Origin: Marchantia polymorpha subsp. ruderalis
Lineage: Eukaryota; Streptophyta; Marchantiopsida; Marchantiales; Marchantiaceae
DNA: 64,000 nt
Direction: 5' to 3'
Assembly: GCA_037833965.1 (NCBI GenBank)
Contig: AP031355.1
Coordinates: 19,679,501-19,743,500 of the forward strand
How positions within the stretch are numbered: the first letter of the stretch is position 1; every line of letters starts with the position of its first letter. The translations under genes and the position numbers were made by a program. The notes under the pieces were generated by a model that worked only from the letters and a program-made list of their open reading frames with translations, searched no databases and had not been told where the DNA came from. Positions 1-11,966 of this stretch are shown one piece after another.

Positions 1-555
1 AAAGGCGCTTCCGACTCTGAGTTGGTTTCCTCCTATGAGCGCGTGATTCCACCGAATGCGCATCGCCGAGGGCGTACGGGAATCCTTTCCGGCTGTGAAC
101 CCTAGCGCGAACGGCGCATGTCCGGCTACGAGTTTTCCGACGCTCATAACTTCTCCGTCCCTGATCCATCTCCGACGCTCTTGGGCTCGTTAGGGCGAGC
201 GTCCCGAGCTCTTTCTAATGCGACTTCAACCAACTGGATCTACTGTGTATTCTGATCGTTATGAAGGTTTTCCCCTTCCGTGCCAACGGCGCATCGCCGA
301 AGGCGCACTCATGGTCGGACGCCTTCAGAGGTCCGGGCCCTTCTCCTGACGTCTTTAGCAAAACCTCCTCCTGAGGTGTCTGCGCCGGAAGCGTAGCTTC
401 CTTATACGCTGGAAGCGCGTGAGTAGAGACACCTCAGAAAAGGAGCTTTTGCCGAAGGCGCCGAAGACATTGGCGTTGGTACATCCGACTACGTGATTCT
501 TCTTGTCCTCGTGACGATCTCATCAATCCACTCTTTTCAACGTACCCTTTTCTAA
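1..555. other. GC-rich degenerate repeat tract, no gene seen
   Basis: The stretch is unusually GC- and CpG-rich, with many scattered copies of CGAAGGCG and CCTTCGG-like words and a partly inverted pair of segments around 365-445 containing ACACCTC. No reading frame of useful length is open. It lies just downstream (minus strand) of the broken coiled-coil family fragment and probably belongs to the same repeat. Confidence 0.4.
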
Positions 556-1079
556 CTACAAACACTGCTTCGGTACTAGTTTTCTAAAATTGTTTAAATT
601 CTGCAAAAAAACAAAAAGTGTGTTACCACAGTAAATCACTAACTCCTTCGGTTCCTCCTCCGTAGCCTTCTTCTCCACTTTGGGTCTTACCTCTTCCTCG
701 GGTGATGGTGGCGATGGAATCTCAAGAGACTCTACCATCGTCTCTCCAACCTGCGCAACTACCTGCTCGAGTATCTCTTCACTCAATGTGAGCTTCTTTG
801 CCAGCTCTTCACTTGTCTTCGGCTGAAACACTTCCTCGCTCTCCATAGATCGCATCTGTTCCGAAGGTGGAGACTTAGACTTACTGTCGCCGTCCTCTCC
901 TCCAAAGGTTCTACTTCTACCTCCATCAGAATCTTGTTCTGCACTTCTGATGAACCTCCCTCTTCTGCCCGAAGAGTCGGCTCCTCCCTCATCTCTTTGT
1001 CCGTCGTAGAGGCAGCTGCCTCCAACTTCGTCACACTACTCTCCTTCAACACTTGTACCACCAATTCGCACGCGTTCAC
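556..1079 (-). pseudogene. Broken copy of a coiled-coil repeat-family protein, fragment 1
   Basis: Two minus-strand frames, 1079-783 and 855-556, together read as one acidic, Glu/Lys-rich protein whose frame changes near 855-900. The first part carries EVQNKILMEVEVEPLEER, the second EELAKKLTLSEEILEQVV followed by a Pro/Ser-rich PSPPSPEEEV stretch. After EEEPKEL, near position 630, the similarity stops and AT-rich unrelated codons run to the stop. The LEQVVAxV core matches the plus-strand fragment at 2828-3780, so both are copies of one family. I recall similar predicted proteins in Marchantia; that attribution is from memory. No function is known to me. The frameshift and truncated C-terminus make it a pseudogene. 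Confidence 0.6.
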
Positions 1080-1458
1080 GATGTGATTAGGATGTCAAAG
1101 AACATTAGCGGAAACGGTTGTTCGCGCCGACATTTTGCGAGAGTGCATCTTTGAATTGGAAGTTCAATGAGGATCGCGAGTGAGAAATTAAGAGCACAAC
1201 AATGAGGAAAGCTTCATGACTTCATGTGGTAACCCACTTTTTGTTTTTTTCAGAATTAAAACATTTTTGAATAGTAAGTACCGCGGTAGCAGTTGTAAAT
1301 AATAATCGGCATGCAAAAACACAGTAAAAAGTGAATCTCGGGATCTAGGAGTACCGAGGGCAGTTTAGGGGTTTTGGGCTTAAGCCACAGTCGGGCGCCT
1401 AGGACGGAATGAGCGGTTCATGCGGCAGGAACCGCTTCAAGCACCTTTGGCGGTAGAT

Positions 1459-1955
1459 CCCTCATAACTTTCTCAATTTGTAACGCCTGGACTTAGTTAG
1501 TATCTTGATGGGAAAAGCTCAACACGCTCGTTCTAACGAGCCCAATAAATCTTCGAACGGATAAGGTATCACTCAGTTATGAGTGTCAAAAATGACTTCG
1601 GCGGAAGAGTGACTTTGGCGGAAGAGTGAATACCTCATAACTTTTTCAATTCGTAACGCCTTGACTTACTTAGGGTCTTGATGAAAAGAGCTCAACACGT
1701 TCGTTCCAACGAGCCCAAGAACTCTTGAAAAAAATTAGGTATCACTTAGTTATGAGTGTCAAAAGTATCTTTGGCAAAAGAGGGACTTCGGCGGTACAGT
1801 GCCTTCTTTGGAAGAGTAAATCCCTCATAACTTTCTCAATTCGTAACGCCTTGACTTACTTAGGGTCTTGATGGAAAGAGCTAAACACGCTCGTTCTAAC
1901 AGGCCCAAGAACTTTTGAAACGAATAAGGTATCATTGAGTTATAAGTGTTGAAAG
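1459..1955. repeat. Tandem repeat, three units of about 174-190 bp
   Basis: Units begin at about 1459, 1633 and 1823, each with CCTCATAACTTT followed by a segment ending in GTTATGAGTGTCAAA or a close variant. The first two units are complete (174 and 190 bp) and the third is cut off near 1955. They differ by scattered substitutions and by short GGCGGAAGAGTG-like duplications at their ends. No coding content. Confidence 0.75.
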
Positions 1956-2227
1956 TGACTGATATGGATAGGCAAAGACGCGGAAGGGTGCCTTCGGCGC
2001 AAGGGCCTTCGGGGCAAGGCCCTTCGGCGGTAGACGCCTTCGGCAGTACACGGAAGAAGATTCCCGACAGCGGAAATTGGCGTGATTATGTCGCGTGTGA
2101 GAAGCAGAACGGTGGGGCGTGAAGTCGCACGTGGGAAGCATGCCGTTACCCATAATCGCGGGAACGGCATTCAAGCTGCCTATGGGTACCCCAGACCTCG
2201 GATTTTGGAGAAGGAATTTTGGCCTTG

Positions 2228-2570
2228 GATAAGAAATCTTGCGGGGCTCATATCTCCGCTCTAGACTGTTGGATGAAGCTGAAATTTGATGGAGCCGTTA
2301 GTTTCAACCCGCCACGCATGCTTGCAAATTTTTAGCCTCAGATCTTGGATCTAAAGCTGTTAAAGACGCTGGCGGCTCAGTGTAGTAGGTTTAGGGTTTA
2401 GAGATCTTGCGGAGCCCATATCTTTGCGATGGAGGGTCGGATGGAGCTGAAATTTGATGGGGCCGTTGATCTTAGCCGGCCGCGCATGCTTGCAAATTTT
2501 CAGCCTCAGATCTTGGATGTAAAGCTGTTAAAGACGCTGGCGGCTCTATATAGTAGGGTTAGACTCAGAT
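2228..2570. repeat. Direct repeat, two units of about 170 bp
   Basis: Two adjacent copies begin near 2230 and 2401. Both contain AGCTGAAATTTGATGG, a CGCATGCTTGCAAATTTT segment and CTGTTAAAGACGCTGGCGGC. The second is followed by TTAGGGTTAG-like words. They lie upstream of the plus-strand coiled-coil fragment and may be part of the same element's leader. Confidence 0.65.
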
Positions 2571-2827
2571 TAAGGGTTAGGGTTAGATTTAGGTCGTAAG
2601 TTAGAGGGGAAGGCAGCCGCCGACTCCTCAGGTGTAGGATCTGTTTGCGGCTTGAGGATTTTCCAGTTTCGGAAGTGTAGTTCATGAACTCATTTTCTCT
2701 GCGTGTTTGTGTCCTTAGTTCTGTCACCGCGCAAGAGGAGCTACAGCTTGACGAAGTTACCGCATTTTGTAGCTGAAGGTCTTCGACCAAATGCTCAGAG
2801 CTAGTGTAGTATGGTTAGTGGACTACT

Positions 2828-3780
2828 ATGGTATGTGGACTACCACAAGTGTCTTCGGCCGATGATCTTCAACATTTGGGTAAGACAACCTCGGATGTGC
2901 CTACAGAGTTGCAAGAGCCGGCGGTGGAGCCAATTTTGGGCGAGACACTTTTGGAACAAGTGGTGGCGAAAGTGGAGAGAATTGTCGCGAAGCATTCGAC
3001 GATGTCTTTGTGTAAGATGTCTTCGGTTACAATCAAATTTGACTACGACGGAGGGTCTTCGGCCGAGGAGCCGAAGACGTTGGAGTTTAGTTTAGTTGAT
3101 CTTTTGAGTGATGGGATAGTTCCCTTAGTCAAATATTTAGATGGAAAGATGGCAAAGTACTTGGAGCCAGAGTGAGCAGGATCTTATGTCGAGTTAGTGT
3201 GTATGGGGACTAAGGCGAAGGTGTCAGCAAATGTGAAGGTAGCAGAAAGAGTTGCGAGCTTAACTTCTGAGTGCGAGACCATGACAGTTATCTTGCAAGA
3301 GCGGGAAGAGCAACTTCGGGTGAAAGAGTTGGAGTGTGCAGAATTTTGACGAAAGCTAGCAACTGAGGAGAGCTTTCGTACGCAGAAGGAGCTAGAGTGC
3401 AAGTACCTTCGGGTTGACATTAGCAATGTGCAAAAGTTGACGGTGGAGCTTCGCGACAAATTGGAATTGTTTTGAGAAGGATTTGAGAAGAAATCTCGTT
3501 GCATGGAGGAGTTGACGGCAACTCTGGTGGCACGGGATCAATTGCAGGCTACCGAATTGGCTCGTTGGGCGTAAAAATTGGCTGATTGCAAAGCTGCCCA
3601 AACTTCGGAGTTAGAGCGTGGGAAGTAATTGGGTGCAGATTGCAATCTCAACTGTCGGCAGTTGAGTGGCAATTGGTCGCGGCTCGAGCAAAATTGGTGG
3701 AAACTAAGGCGATTGTCCAATGATTGTAACAGTAGACGGATGCTGGTTTGCGTGCAATGATAGAAAGATGTTTTCGCCCT
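2828..3780 (+). pseudogene. Broken copy of a coiled-coil repeat-family protein, fragment 2
   Basis: An open frame from 2828 to the TGA at 3173-3175 encodes about 115 residues with LGETLLEQVVAKVERIV and DGIVPLVKYLDGKMAKYLEP. The same frame continues past the stop for another 450 bases as Glu/Lys/Leu-rich coiled-coil protein (ECETMTVILQEREEQLRV, VARDQLQATELARW). In-frame stops interrupt it near 3347, 3472, 3571 and 3626, then the frame is lost. It is homologous to the minus-strand fragment at 556-1079 through the LEQVVAxV core. Similar long coiled-coil predictions are, to my recollection, abundant in Marchantia. The multiple stops make this a pseudogene. Confidence 0.65.
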
Positions 3781-4099
3781 TACGTGAATCGGAAGATTCA
3801 AACTACGAAGTGGACAAAATTAGGTTCACTAGAGCGATGATTGAAGCAATTGGGAGCTAGCGGAGCCGTAGAACATTGGCAATTAGGTAGGATGGTTTGT
3901 TTTTTCATTTTTGATTTAGAGGAGACGAAGGAGAATCTAGAGTTAGAGCTTTCAGCAGTTTTGAGTAGGATAGGAGTTCTGAGGATGTGGCAATTGCTGC
4001 ATCTGCGGAAGTCGCACATGATGGGGGCTCGCAGCTAGCGAGTGATGCCTCAAGGTGTTTGTTGTGAATAAAGAGACACGAGGCTTTGCCTTCGGGAGA

Positions 4100-4615
4100 C
4101 TTTTTCATGAGTAAGTTTTGAGTCTTAGCCTGCATTCATCTGCACGTTCGGGAGTTATGTGTTTTGTCACAGTGCACGAGTTGCTTCAGTTTGTCACATC
4201 TGAAGTAGAGATTTAGGGTTTAGGGTTTGAGTGGGTTCAATTCGGATGTTCTGAGTGCTGCATATTGTAACTCAAGATTTAAGCAAATCTATACATTGAA
4301 AGCTCAGTGCAGTCGGCTAAATGTGTAATCTTGGAAAATTTTCGCTCAATATCAATTATAGAGTTGCTTGCAATTTCTGTGGGGTGTATTGGATGAATTT
4401 CATGATTTGGATGTGATTTCACCCTACACATGTATCGCTTTTGGCCTTAGCAATTGCAGATGCTTATGGGAGTGACATGTGCTTGAGAAGTAAAAATCTT
4501 CAATAGAACGTTAATTCGTGATAGTTTTTGAATCTCTGGTGTTCATTTTGTCCTTGTGGGAACGGATCTTTACCATTATGCTCCATTTTGATATTTATAT
4601 GTTATTACAACGCGA
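4100..4615. other. Intergenic or decayed repeat sequence, no gene seen
   Basis: Between the coiled-coil fragment and the LTR there is no open frame with recognisable protein. A plant telomere-like TTTAGGGTTTAGGG run occurs near 4211-4226. No Copia RNase H or integrase sequence precedes the LTR here. Confidence 0.4.
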
Positions 4616-4878
4616 ATTAAGGAGGAGATTGTTAGGGTTAACTTCGGTTAAGAAGTAACCTCATGTGCAATTATTTATAGCTAAGATCGGTCGTCTATGT
4701 TGGATATATATACCTTGATGCTTCTGTGAGCATGTCATGTTTTTCACCTGAAGTAGTAAACTCTCTTGAGTTTATTCCTCTGTGGACATAGCCCTTGAGG
4801 GTGAACCACGTTATACTTGTGTCTTTTTTGTCTCGTGTTGTTGGCTTGCTAAGTGTGATTTTGAGTTTTACTAATAGA
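4616..4878 (+). mobile_element. Solo or 3' Copia LTR with upstream polypurine tract
   Basis: The LTR runs from TGTTAGGGTTAAC at 4630 to ACTAATAGA at 4878 (249 bp), preceded by a polypurine stretch AAGGAGGAGAT at 4619-4629. It contains a TATATATACC box and the conserved block CCCTTGAGGGTGAACCACGT. The same sequence, reverse complemented, forms both LTRs of the Copia element at 53,453-57,734. The polypurine tract marks this as a 3' LTR of a plus-oriented element, but no pol sequence remains upstream. No 5-bp target duplication was established. Confidence 0.8.
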
Positions 4879-7800
4879 TCATTGTATGCCAGAAAGATTT
4901 TGACAAGACTCAGCCTGCTTGAAAATTGACTTTTATAATTTAGTAAAAGCAATAGTTTGGCAAAATACCTACAAATCCACACTTATTAGTTTATTAGACC
5001 CTCCATATCCAAACACTTATCAGTTTTTGAAATAAAAATTGGGTTGCATAAAGACAATGGGGACAGCAATCACTAAAAAAAGATACTGATAAGAGGTTGT
5101 TGGAAGAGATGTTTTTGAAAATGTTGAGTATAAAAACTACTTGCTTCAAATAAATGAGTTTGAAACATCCATGTCTTTCCGTTACAAGGAAATGGTATCT
5201 AACGATTCAAGCATGATGATGATTTATCAAAAATCATATCTTGCTTGAGTTTACATTGGAGGGCTTGAGCTCCAGCGATTAGTGTATCAATAATTTTCTT
5301 CTTTGAAATTTGAAAACGAGTTTGATGATTGTTGAGATTATCTTTATTCTCTTCTTTAAGACTAGTGAATGTGAATCACATACAATTTATCGAGTTTGTA
5401 CTAAGCATAGAGCTACGTTTGTATGAGTGTACCATTTTGATATAGAGAGAGTGACATACCTTCTACAGAAGTCTGCTACATAGAGAGTTTTATACCTTCA
5501 ATAGAACTGAAACGAGTATAGTACTTTCTTAATGCAGAAATGATACATATCTTCTACAATAACTTACATAATGAGTTGAAAGAAAAACACCCAATATCTG
5601 TCATAGTGTGATATGTATTGCGATCAGACAAATGTCATAATAAACATGCGTATACTTAAAGAAGTTCAAATTTAGAGAGAACAAAGATAGAACGTCTGTT
5701 CATATCACAATACATAGAAACATTGGTGATACACGTGATGCTCCATTGGACGCCTGTCCAGTCCTGAAGGTATAAAGTTTCTCCCAAGTCGTGTGTAGGA
5801 ATTGCAACGCCTCTCATAAATCTGTCAAGTCAAAATCATAAGTGTTTATCTAAGATTTTAGTAATTTTCAGTAATTGGAGTCACTCATAGACCACCAGAT
5901 AGACCACAAATAACCATCAGAATTACAGCCCTGCCAAGAATCCATTCCACCGACGTGGTTAGTTGCATCAATTTTTGTTGTCCTTACTGGTCGAGCTACT
6001 GTATCACTACAGGACACAGCTGCGACTCATTTACGGAGGCCTACGGGGTGTTCACGACGAAAGAGTTTGGAAACTATCAATAGTTTTCTGAGAAACTCTA
6101 GTTCGTGTGGAAGCTGGTGAAGACAAACTTGCAAACAAACAGAGGAGAACATCTCAAGTCTCCCACGCTGAACCTTGTCGATTCATTACGGTCAAGTTGT
6201 CACGACGGACTCGCCGCTAAAGTATAAAAAATAAAAGATGATAAGAATAAAAGTTTTGAGCAAAGAGACGCTTTGCCAACGAGACCTACAGAAACCTGCT
6301 CTCACCCATAGGATCAGCACGCTTACCAACGTTGCTTACATGTGAGATCGGTATCTCATTCCAGTGCAAAGAATCATGCTCCGAATCCAAAGAACCAACA
6401 AGTTATATGGATCGATGTTGAATTCACTTATAAGTATAACAGATGTCTGTAGAGGTGCATCAACCCAATATAGAGCCTAACGTTTGATGCTAACTACCAA
6501 AAAAATGTGCATGAAAAATCTTGAGCGTGCAACGCGAAGTGACTCGGAATGTTCATCAGAGAAAGTCCAGCTCATGGCTCGAGGGAAGGAAGCAGGAGCC
6601 GAAGAATCAAAATCTGAATGATACGGTTTGAAACTAAAAGACAAAAAGTTTCTCATGTTTCCTTTCTGCCCGGCCAAGAATACAGGCTATCGCCTAATAC
6701 TTCAGATGCTTCGAAACAGCACATTGTTAACAGAGGATGTGAAGGTGATTAGACTTCCACTCTTGCACTACAGAAATTCTTCCTGTAGTGCAACTGAAGA
6801 CGAAGAGCTTAATGCCTCGATCATCCTACCCTGACAGTAAGACCTCATAATTCCTACCTACTGTTCGAAAACTTTCGAGAAAGAAAGAATCGCCCTCAGA
6901 TTCTGAGCCCTGCTGCACACTGACAGAAGGCTGCCTCGAGAATCAGAAGAACAGTCAGAGGATCTAGTATCCGCCAAAAGCTCGCGCACCGTACAAATCA
7001 AAAGGTAACATGTAATCCATGTACATTTCTCTCAGCGATGAAAGACATCCATACACTGCACTCTCTCCTTTCCAACTCCCCATCAACCTACAAATAAGTC
7101 CAGCAATTATTGTCAAGAAAAGGCTTTAGCAACCAAACAAGCAATTGAATATGTGATAGAGCATCAGATGCACCAAAATCTAAATGATGATTGGAGATAA
7201 CGAGTAATACACCCAAAAATCTAACCTGTTAGGTGTGATACTCCTAACAGTCCACCTTTTCTCTCTTCTATTGCCGTGCTCCCATCTTCTATTGCAGCGG
7301 TCTCGTATCGTCTATTCCTCTGCCGGTACCATCGCCCAGACCTTCTACAACATACGGTCGAGAACCCTGCAGCGTCCAGTACGCGAGGTCGTACCTTTCG
7401 TAAGTTTGGGCACAGGCATTCTCGGCATCGACTGGTTGCTGAACGCAGGACATTCGGTCGTTATGTCATGTCCTTAATGCTGATCATGGAGGGTCGCCCT
7501 GACGATGGAAGGCTCTAAGAGCCGACTCGCATGGCGGCCATAAAAGCTTGCAGCATCTGGAGGGGATTCACAGTTTCGGGTTCACCTCCAGCAAGTAGAG
7601 TACACGAGTACTTGGCTGTGGCAGGAGCGCACGATATGACAGCGGTGAGGTGATGAAGTCGCTGGTCGACCTCACTGAGTTTCTACTCGAACAAGGCGCA
7701 TCCTGCTGCAAGCCATCTTCATGTTAGAGTCCGGCCAATATGCCTACCGAAAAGTAGGGACGGATGCTTAGTGAGGTTAGTGACCAATTGTTCTTCGTAT

Positions 7801-8256
7801 TGTTGTTTTTCCCTTTCAAGCTCCCTCATTTGCTCGTGCACAATTTTTGTTATAAAATAGAGGTATGCACATGTGCATATCGGAATTCTTTGCAAGCTTA
7901 CAAGGTAAAATTTGAAGCTTGCCTCTCCGGCTCTTTTGCAACAAAATTAGGACCATATAATGTGTAAAGGTTGGATAAAGAAAAACTTAATCCTGGTAAC
8001 TCACGATATTTGATCATTGTGATGCACGAGGCTGGTCCCCATTATTAGTCAGTTCAAGAGCTAATTGCACCTTCTAGGCTTTGAAAATTTTGTAGAAGAG
8101 ATGCTAAAATAGGCTGCTGGAAATTATGTATCTGTCGTGGCATCGTAATGTAGCCTGAGTTGAAAAGAAGAACTGTTTACCCTGGGAGGTAAGATATTTC
8201 CATTTTGTTATTGAGCGTCTTGAAGTTTCTCATGGATCTTAACGATTTTCCGATTT
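4879..8256. other. 3.4 kb without a confident gene
   Basis: No frame above about 80 codons looks protein-like on either strand. A short perfect inverted repeat, TTGCACTACAG and its complement around a 9-base loop, sits near 6765-6800. A TATAAAATAG word at about 7852 could belong to a promoter but lies roughly 500 bases from the next start codon. The 7,230-7,760 stretch is more GC-rich, with overlapping short frames in several phases, and may be leader or decayed sequence. Confidence 0.35.
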
Positions 8257-8356
8257 CATGCAGCCCTTGAGGTTATGCTGTCAACTGAATTCGAAGCCCA
8301 GTCATTGGTATTTCGTTTGGACCTTCAAGCAACGCCCAGCCTTAACGGAGAGAAGG

Positions 8357-11300
8357 ATGAAGTCTCACGTACTGGTAACTGCAGTGCTGCTGTTAATCCA
8401 GCACCTGCTGGCTCAAAAAACGAATGGAGATTCCTCAAGATCATCCTATGCTTGTACTAGCAGAGAGTCCAAATCGTATTCATTTTGCGATAAGGCTCTT
8501 TCGATCGACGAGCGCGTTGCAGATTTAATCTCCCGACTCAGCTTGGAAGAGAAGATCTCTCAATTGGGGAATGGAGCTGACGCGATATCCAGTGTCGACG
8601 TTCCTGCTTACCAGTGGTGGGGTGAAGCGTTGCATGGAGTGGCATACTGTCCTTCCGTGCACTGGGATGGTCCTGTGAAAGGAGCCACAAGCTTCCCAAT
8701 GCCCATTTCATTGGCTGCATCTTTCAACAAATCTTTATGGAACAAGATTGGTCAGGTTTGCGCCCTTAAATTTCACTATCCGCCGGAGATTGTAGTTATT
8801 CTTCCTAAAAGTAAGTTCAACACGAGCCTGTCAATTTCGCCAACTGGGAGCTTTGCAAGCATGCATCACACGAGGGGAGGAGAACTCTGCATATTGGTAG
8901 AGCATAAATGCTGGATAGAACTGATCCTCATGAGATTGCTTTTGAAGATATCAGACGAGAACAAAGGCTGGCTGAAGCAAAAACCATGTACTTCTCATGC
9001 TACGAGAAAGAACTCCACAGACAGAATGATGGAAATACTTAAATACCTATCGGGGACCAACCTGCAAGCACACTAGTGTCAATTGAATTTCCCTTCTTGC
9101 TTTTGACCAGATGGACCTCTAATTCCATTCCTAAATCATAGGTCATATCAACCGAAGGCCGAGCGATGCACAACTTAGGGCAATCAGGATTGACTTTCTG
9201 GTCTCCAGTGATCAATCTGGTCCGAGACCCCCGATGGGGAAGAGTGCAAGAAACTCCTGGAGAGGACCCATATCTCATAGGACAATATTCAGTTTATTTC
9301 GTGAGAGGGATGCAAGAGGCGAAGGATTACGACCCTTCGAACGAAGACGACAACGAAAATGAGAATTTCGCGCTGAAAACGTCTGCTTGCTGCAAGCACT
9401 ACACAGCTTATGATCTGGACAACTGGCAAGGCGTCGAGCGCTACGACTTCGATGCTAAGGTACAGCAATCGTGATTGCAATTTCACTCGAGCCTCGGCTC
9501 GACAAAAAAACACATCTCAGTGAGTACGGTCCGCTTTTGCAGGCCAGCAACTACCAGTAGATGTACACGATGCCCATTGCTGTCAATGTGCGCACTGAGC
9601 TCAGACAGATACACCACTCGCTCACTCGTGAACGACTGACTGGATGTGCCGACTCTTTGTGAAGGTGACCATACAAGACTTGGCCGACACGTACAATCCA
9701 CCATTCCAGAGCTGTGTCGAAGAAGGAAGAGCTAGTTGTTTGATGTGCTCCTACAATAAAGTCAACGGCGTTCCGACATGCGCTGATCCGGAGCTTCTGA
9801 AAGGGACTGTGAGGGAGAAATGGGGCCTTCGAGGGTAAGTCCTGGAGCCGAGCTGACCTCCGAACAACCGCCACGTGGATTGCTTCCGGCTGACGTGACG
9901 CTGACTTGTGCTTGCATTGGATGACGTGTGGCAGCTACATCGTCACCGACTGCGACTCGTTGCTCGTCATGTACGACGAGTCCCGATATTCCAAAGGTCC
10001 TGCGGAGGCGATCGCGACTGCCATGCTAGCAGGTACCGAAATGATTTCCCTGCTTTACGACTAGCATGCTGACTACTAGCTCAGATCGTCACCGATCCGT
10101 CGATGATCTGTCTGCTCGACTGTTGACATGGATCATCATGCATCGGGGAGCCAAGACTACTACTTATGGCAGGGAAAATCCTGTGGTGTGAGCAGGGCTT
10201 GATCTGAATTGCGGTGCTACGATTAAAACCTATGGAGCTTCTGCTGTACAGCAAAGACTGATATCCGAAGCCGACATCGATCGAGCTCTGAATAATACTT
10301 TCACCGTTCTCATGAGGCTGGGAATCTTCGATGGAAACCCCCTCGATCAGCCTTACGGACGCCTGGGAGACGATCATATATGTAGTGAGGAACATCAAGA
10401 CTTGGCTACAGAGGCAGCTGTTCAAGGCATGGTGCTTCTGAAGAATGACGAGGACACCTTGCCGCTTTCTTCCCGTCATATCAAAACCTTGGCAATCATA
10501 GGGCCGAATGCAGATGATACGAAATACACAATGCTCGGAAACTATGCAGGTGAGTCGGTTCTCATGGAGACATAACGATCGGAGGTTATCGATGAACCTG
10601 CTTTTCTCCGTGCGAAACATCAGTTTCCTTTCTAGAATCGAAGTGAGCTGTGCATGAATGGAAATATATATAGCCCACTGTCATGGACCTGAAGCTCTCT
10701 ATAGGCTCTGCAGTGAAGCATGCAACATAATTGACAGGTGTCAGCATTTCTTGCCCCTTCAATGTGCAGGTCGACCATGCACGTATATCACTCCACTTCA
10801 AGGCTTATCGACCTACGAGATCAATAATGTTATCTTCGAACCTGGTTGCTCCAGTATAGATTGCAGCTCAGATGAGAAGATCGAAGATGCGTTGTCTGCT
10901 GCAAAGAAGGCGGACGTAGTGATTCTTGTGATGGGACTCGACCAGGACCTTGAGAGAGAAACATTCGACCGAAACAGCTTGAAATTGCCTGGAAAACAAG
11001 AGCTGCTCGTCTCATCCGTCGCAAATGTCTCAAATGGTCCAGTTGTGTTAGTGCTAATTTGTGGAGGACCCCTGGACATATCATGGGCAAAAAACGACTC
11101 CAGAATACAGAGCATTTTGTGGATGGGTTACCCTGGCCAGGCCGGTGGTCTAGCTTTAGCCCAAATAGTATTCGGTGACAGAAATCCAGGTGGGTTAACA
11201 AATGTTTCAGTGAGACTCACAGATGAAGCTCAGAACAAAAGCTGTAGGTCAAAGCCACATTTGAAACTTCAAATAATGCCCGTGAATTAACAATTTACAA

Positions 11301-11966
11301 CAGCGTAGGACCTATGCTGACCTCCGTTTAATCTCTTGTTTCTTTCTGGTTCCAGTTGGGAGGCTGCCAGTGACATGGTACCCTGAATCTATAACGGACT
11401 GGCCAATGACATGTATGAACATGCGACCGGACCCTCACACTGGCTATCCTGGACGGACACACCGCTTCTACAATGGACCTACGGTTTACGAGTTCGGGTA
11501 TGGCATGACCTACTCGAAGTCCACGACCATGGAAGTCACTGGACCCACCAATTTCACAGCACCTGCTTTGTTCCAACAGGCCTGTTATCACAAACGCTTC
11601 ACAGCAGAACAAAACGACTCTACTGGATGCTCGCCATCAGATCTAGTTGCTTGTTTGGAAGCAAGCCTTCCGATAAACATCACTGTTAAGAACAGAGGAC
11701 CCAGAGCTGTTACAGAGGTAGCGCTTGTGTACCATGTTCCCCCTAGAGCAGGTGAAAATGGCACCCAATTGAAAGAGCTGATTGCCTTCGAGCGAACCGA
11801 AGTGCAGCCCTTCTCGTCAAAGAAGATTCATTTGATCATTAATCTGTGCCATCACACAAGCACGGTTAAGTCAGACGGGAAGCGATCTCTTCAGTTAGGA
11901 ACTCATAAGGTTGTCGTAAGTCCAGGATCAGGAACATCTGCAGAACATAGGTTCTATGTACACTGA
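8357..11966 (+). CDS. Secreted GH3 beta-D-xylosidase, seven exons
   Basis: The spliced product is 789 residues, the normal length for plant beta-xylosidase/alpha-arabinofuranosidase. These apoplastic enzymes release xylose (and arabinose) from cell-wall xylans. Exons inferred from GT/AG sites and frame: 8357-8755, 9142-9459, 9665-9834, 9935-10032, 10196-10549, 10770-11189, 11356-11966. The start was set at 8357 because it begins a hydrophobic signal peptide ending near residue 20; an in-frame ATG at 8258 would bury it. Visible GH3 motifs: WWGEALHGV at 87-95, [15 protein letters not shown] at 162-176, Lys218-His219, [14 protein letters not shown] near 265-278, and VTDCDS with the likely nucleophile Asp301. 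PGQAGG and a C-terminal FnIII-like domain follow. Joining exons 6 and 7 with the best sites gives NPVGRLP where the family usually has NPGG(K/R)LP. The gene appears intact. Confidence 0.92.

Noticed and set aside
4205-4230. Interstitial telomere
   Set aside because: Only two or three TTTAGGG-type units; too short to be more than chance or a fragment.
4225-4250. tRNA gene B-box (GGTTCAATTC)
   Set aside because: No flanking T-stem pairing, A-box or acceptor stem was found.
8258-9076. Single open frame of 272 codons at the start of the xylosidase gene
   Set aside because: It reads through intron 1. After residue 133 of the spliced protein the frame loses GH3 similarity, and its upstream ATG would hide the signal peptide.
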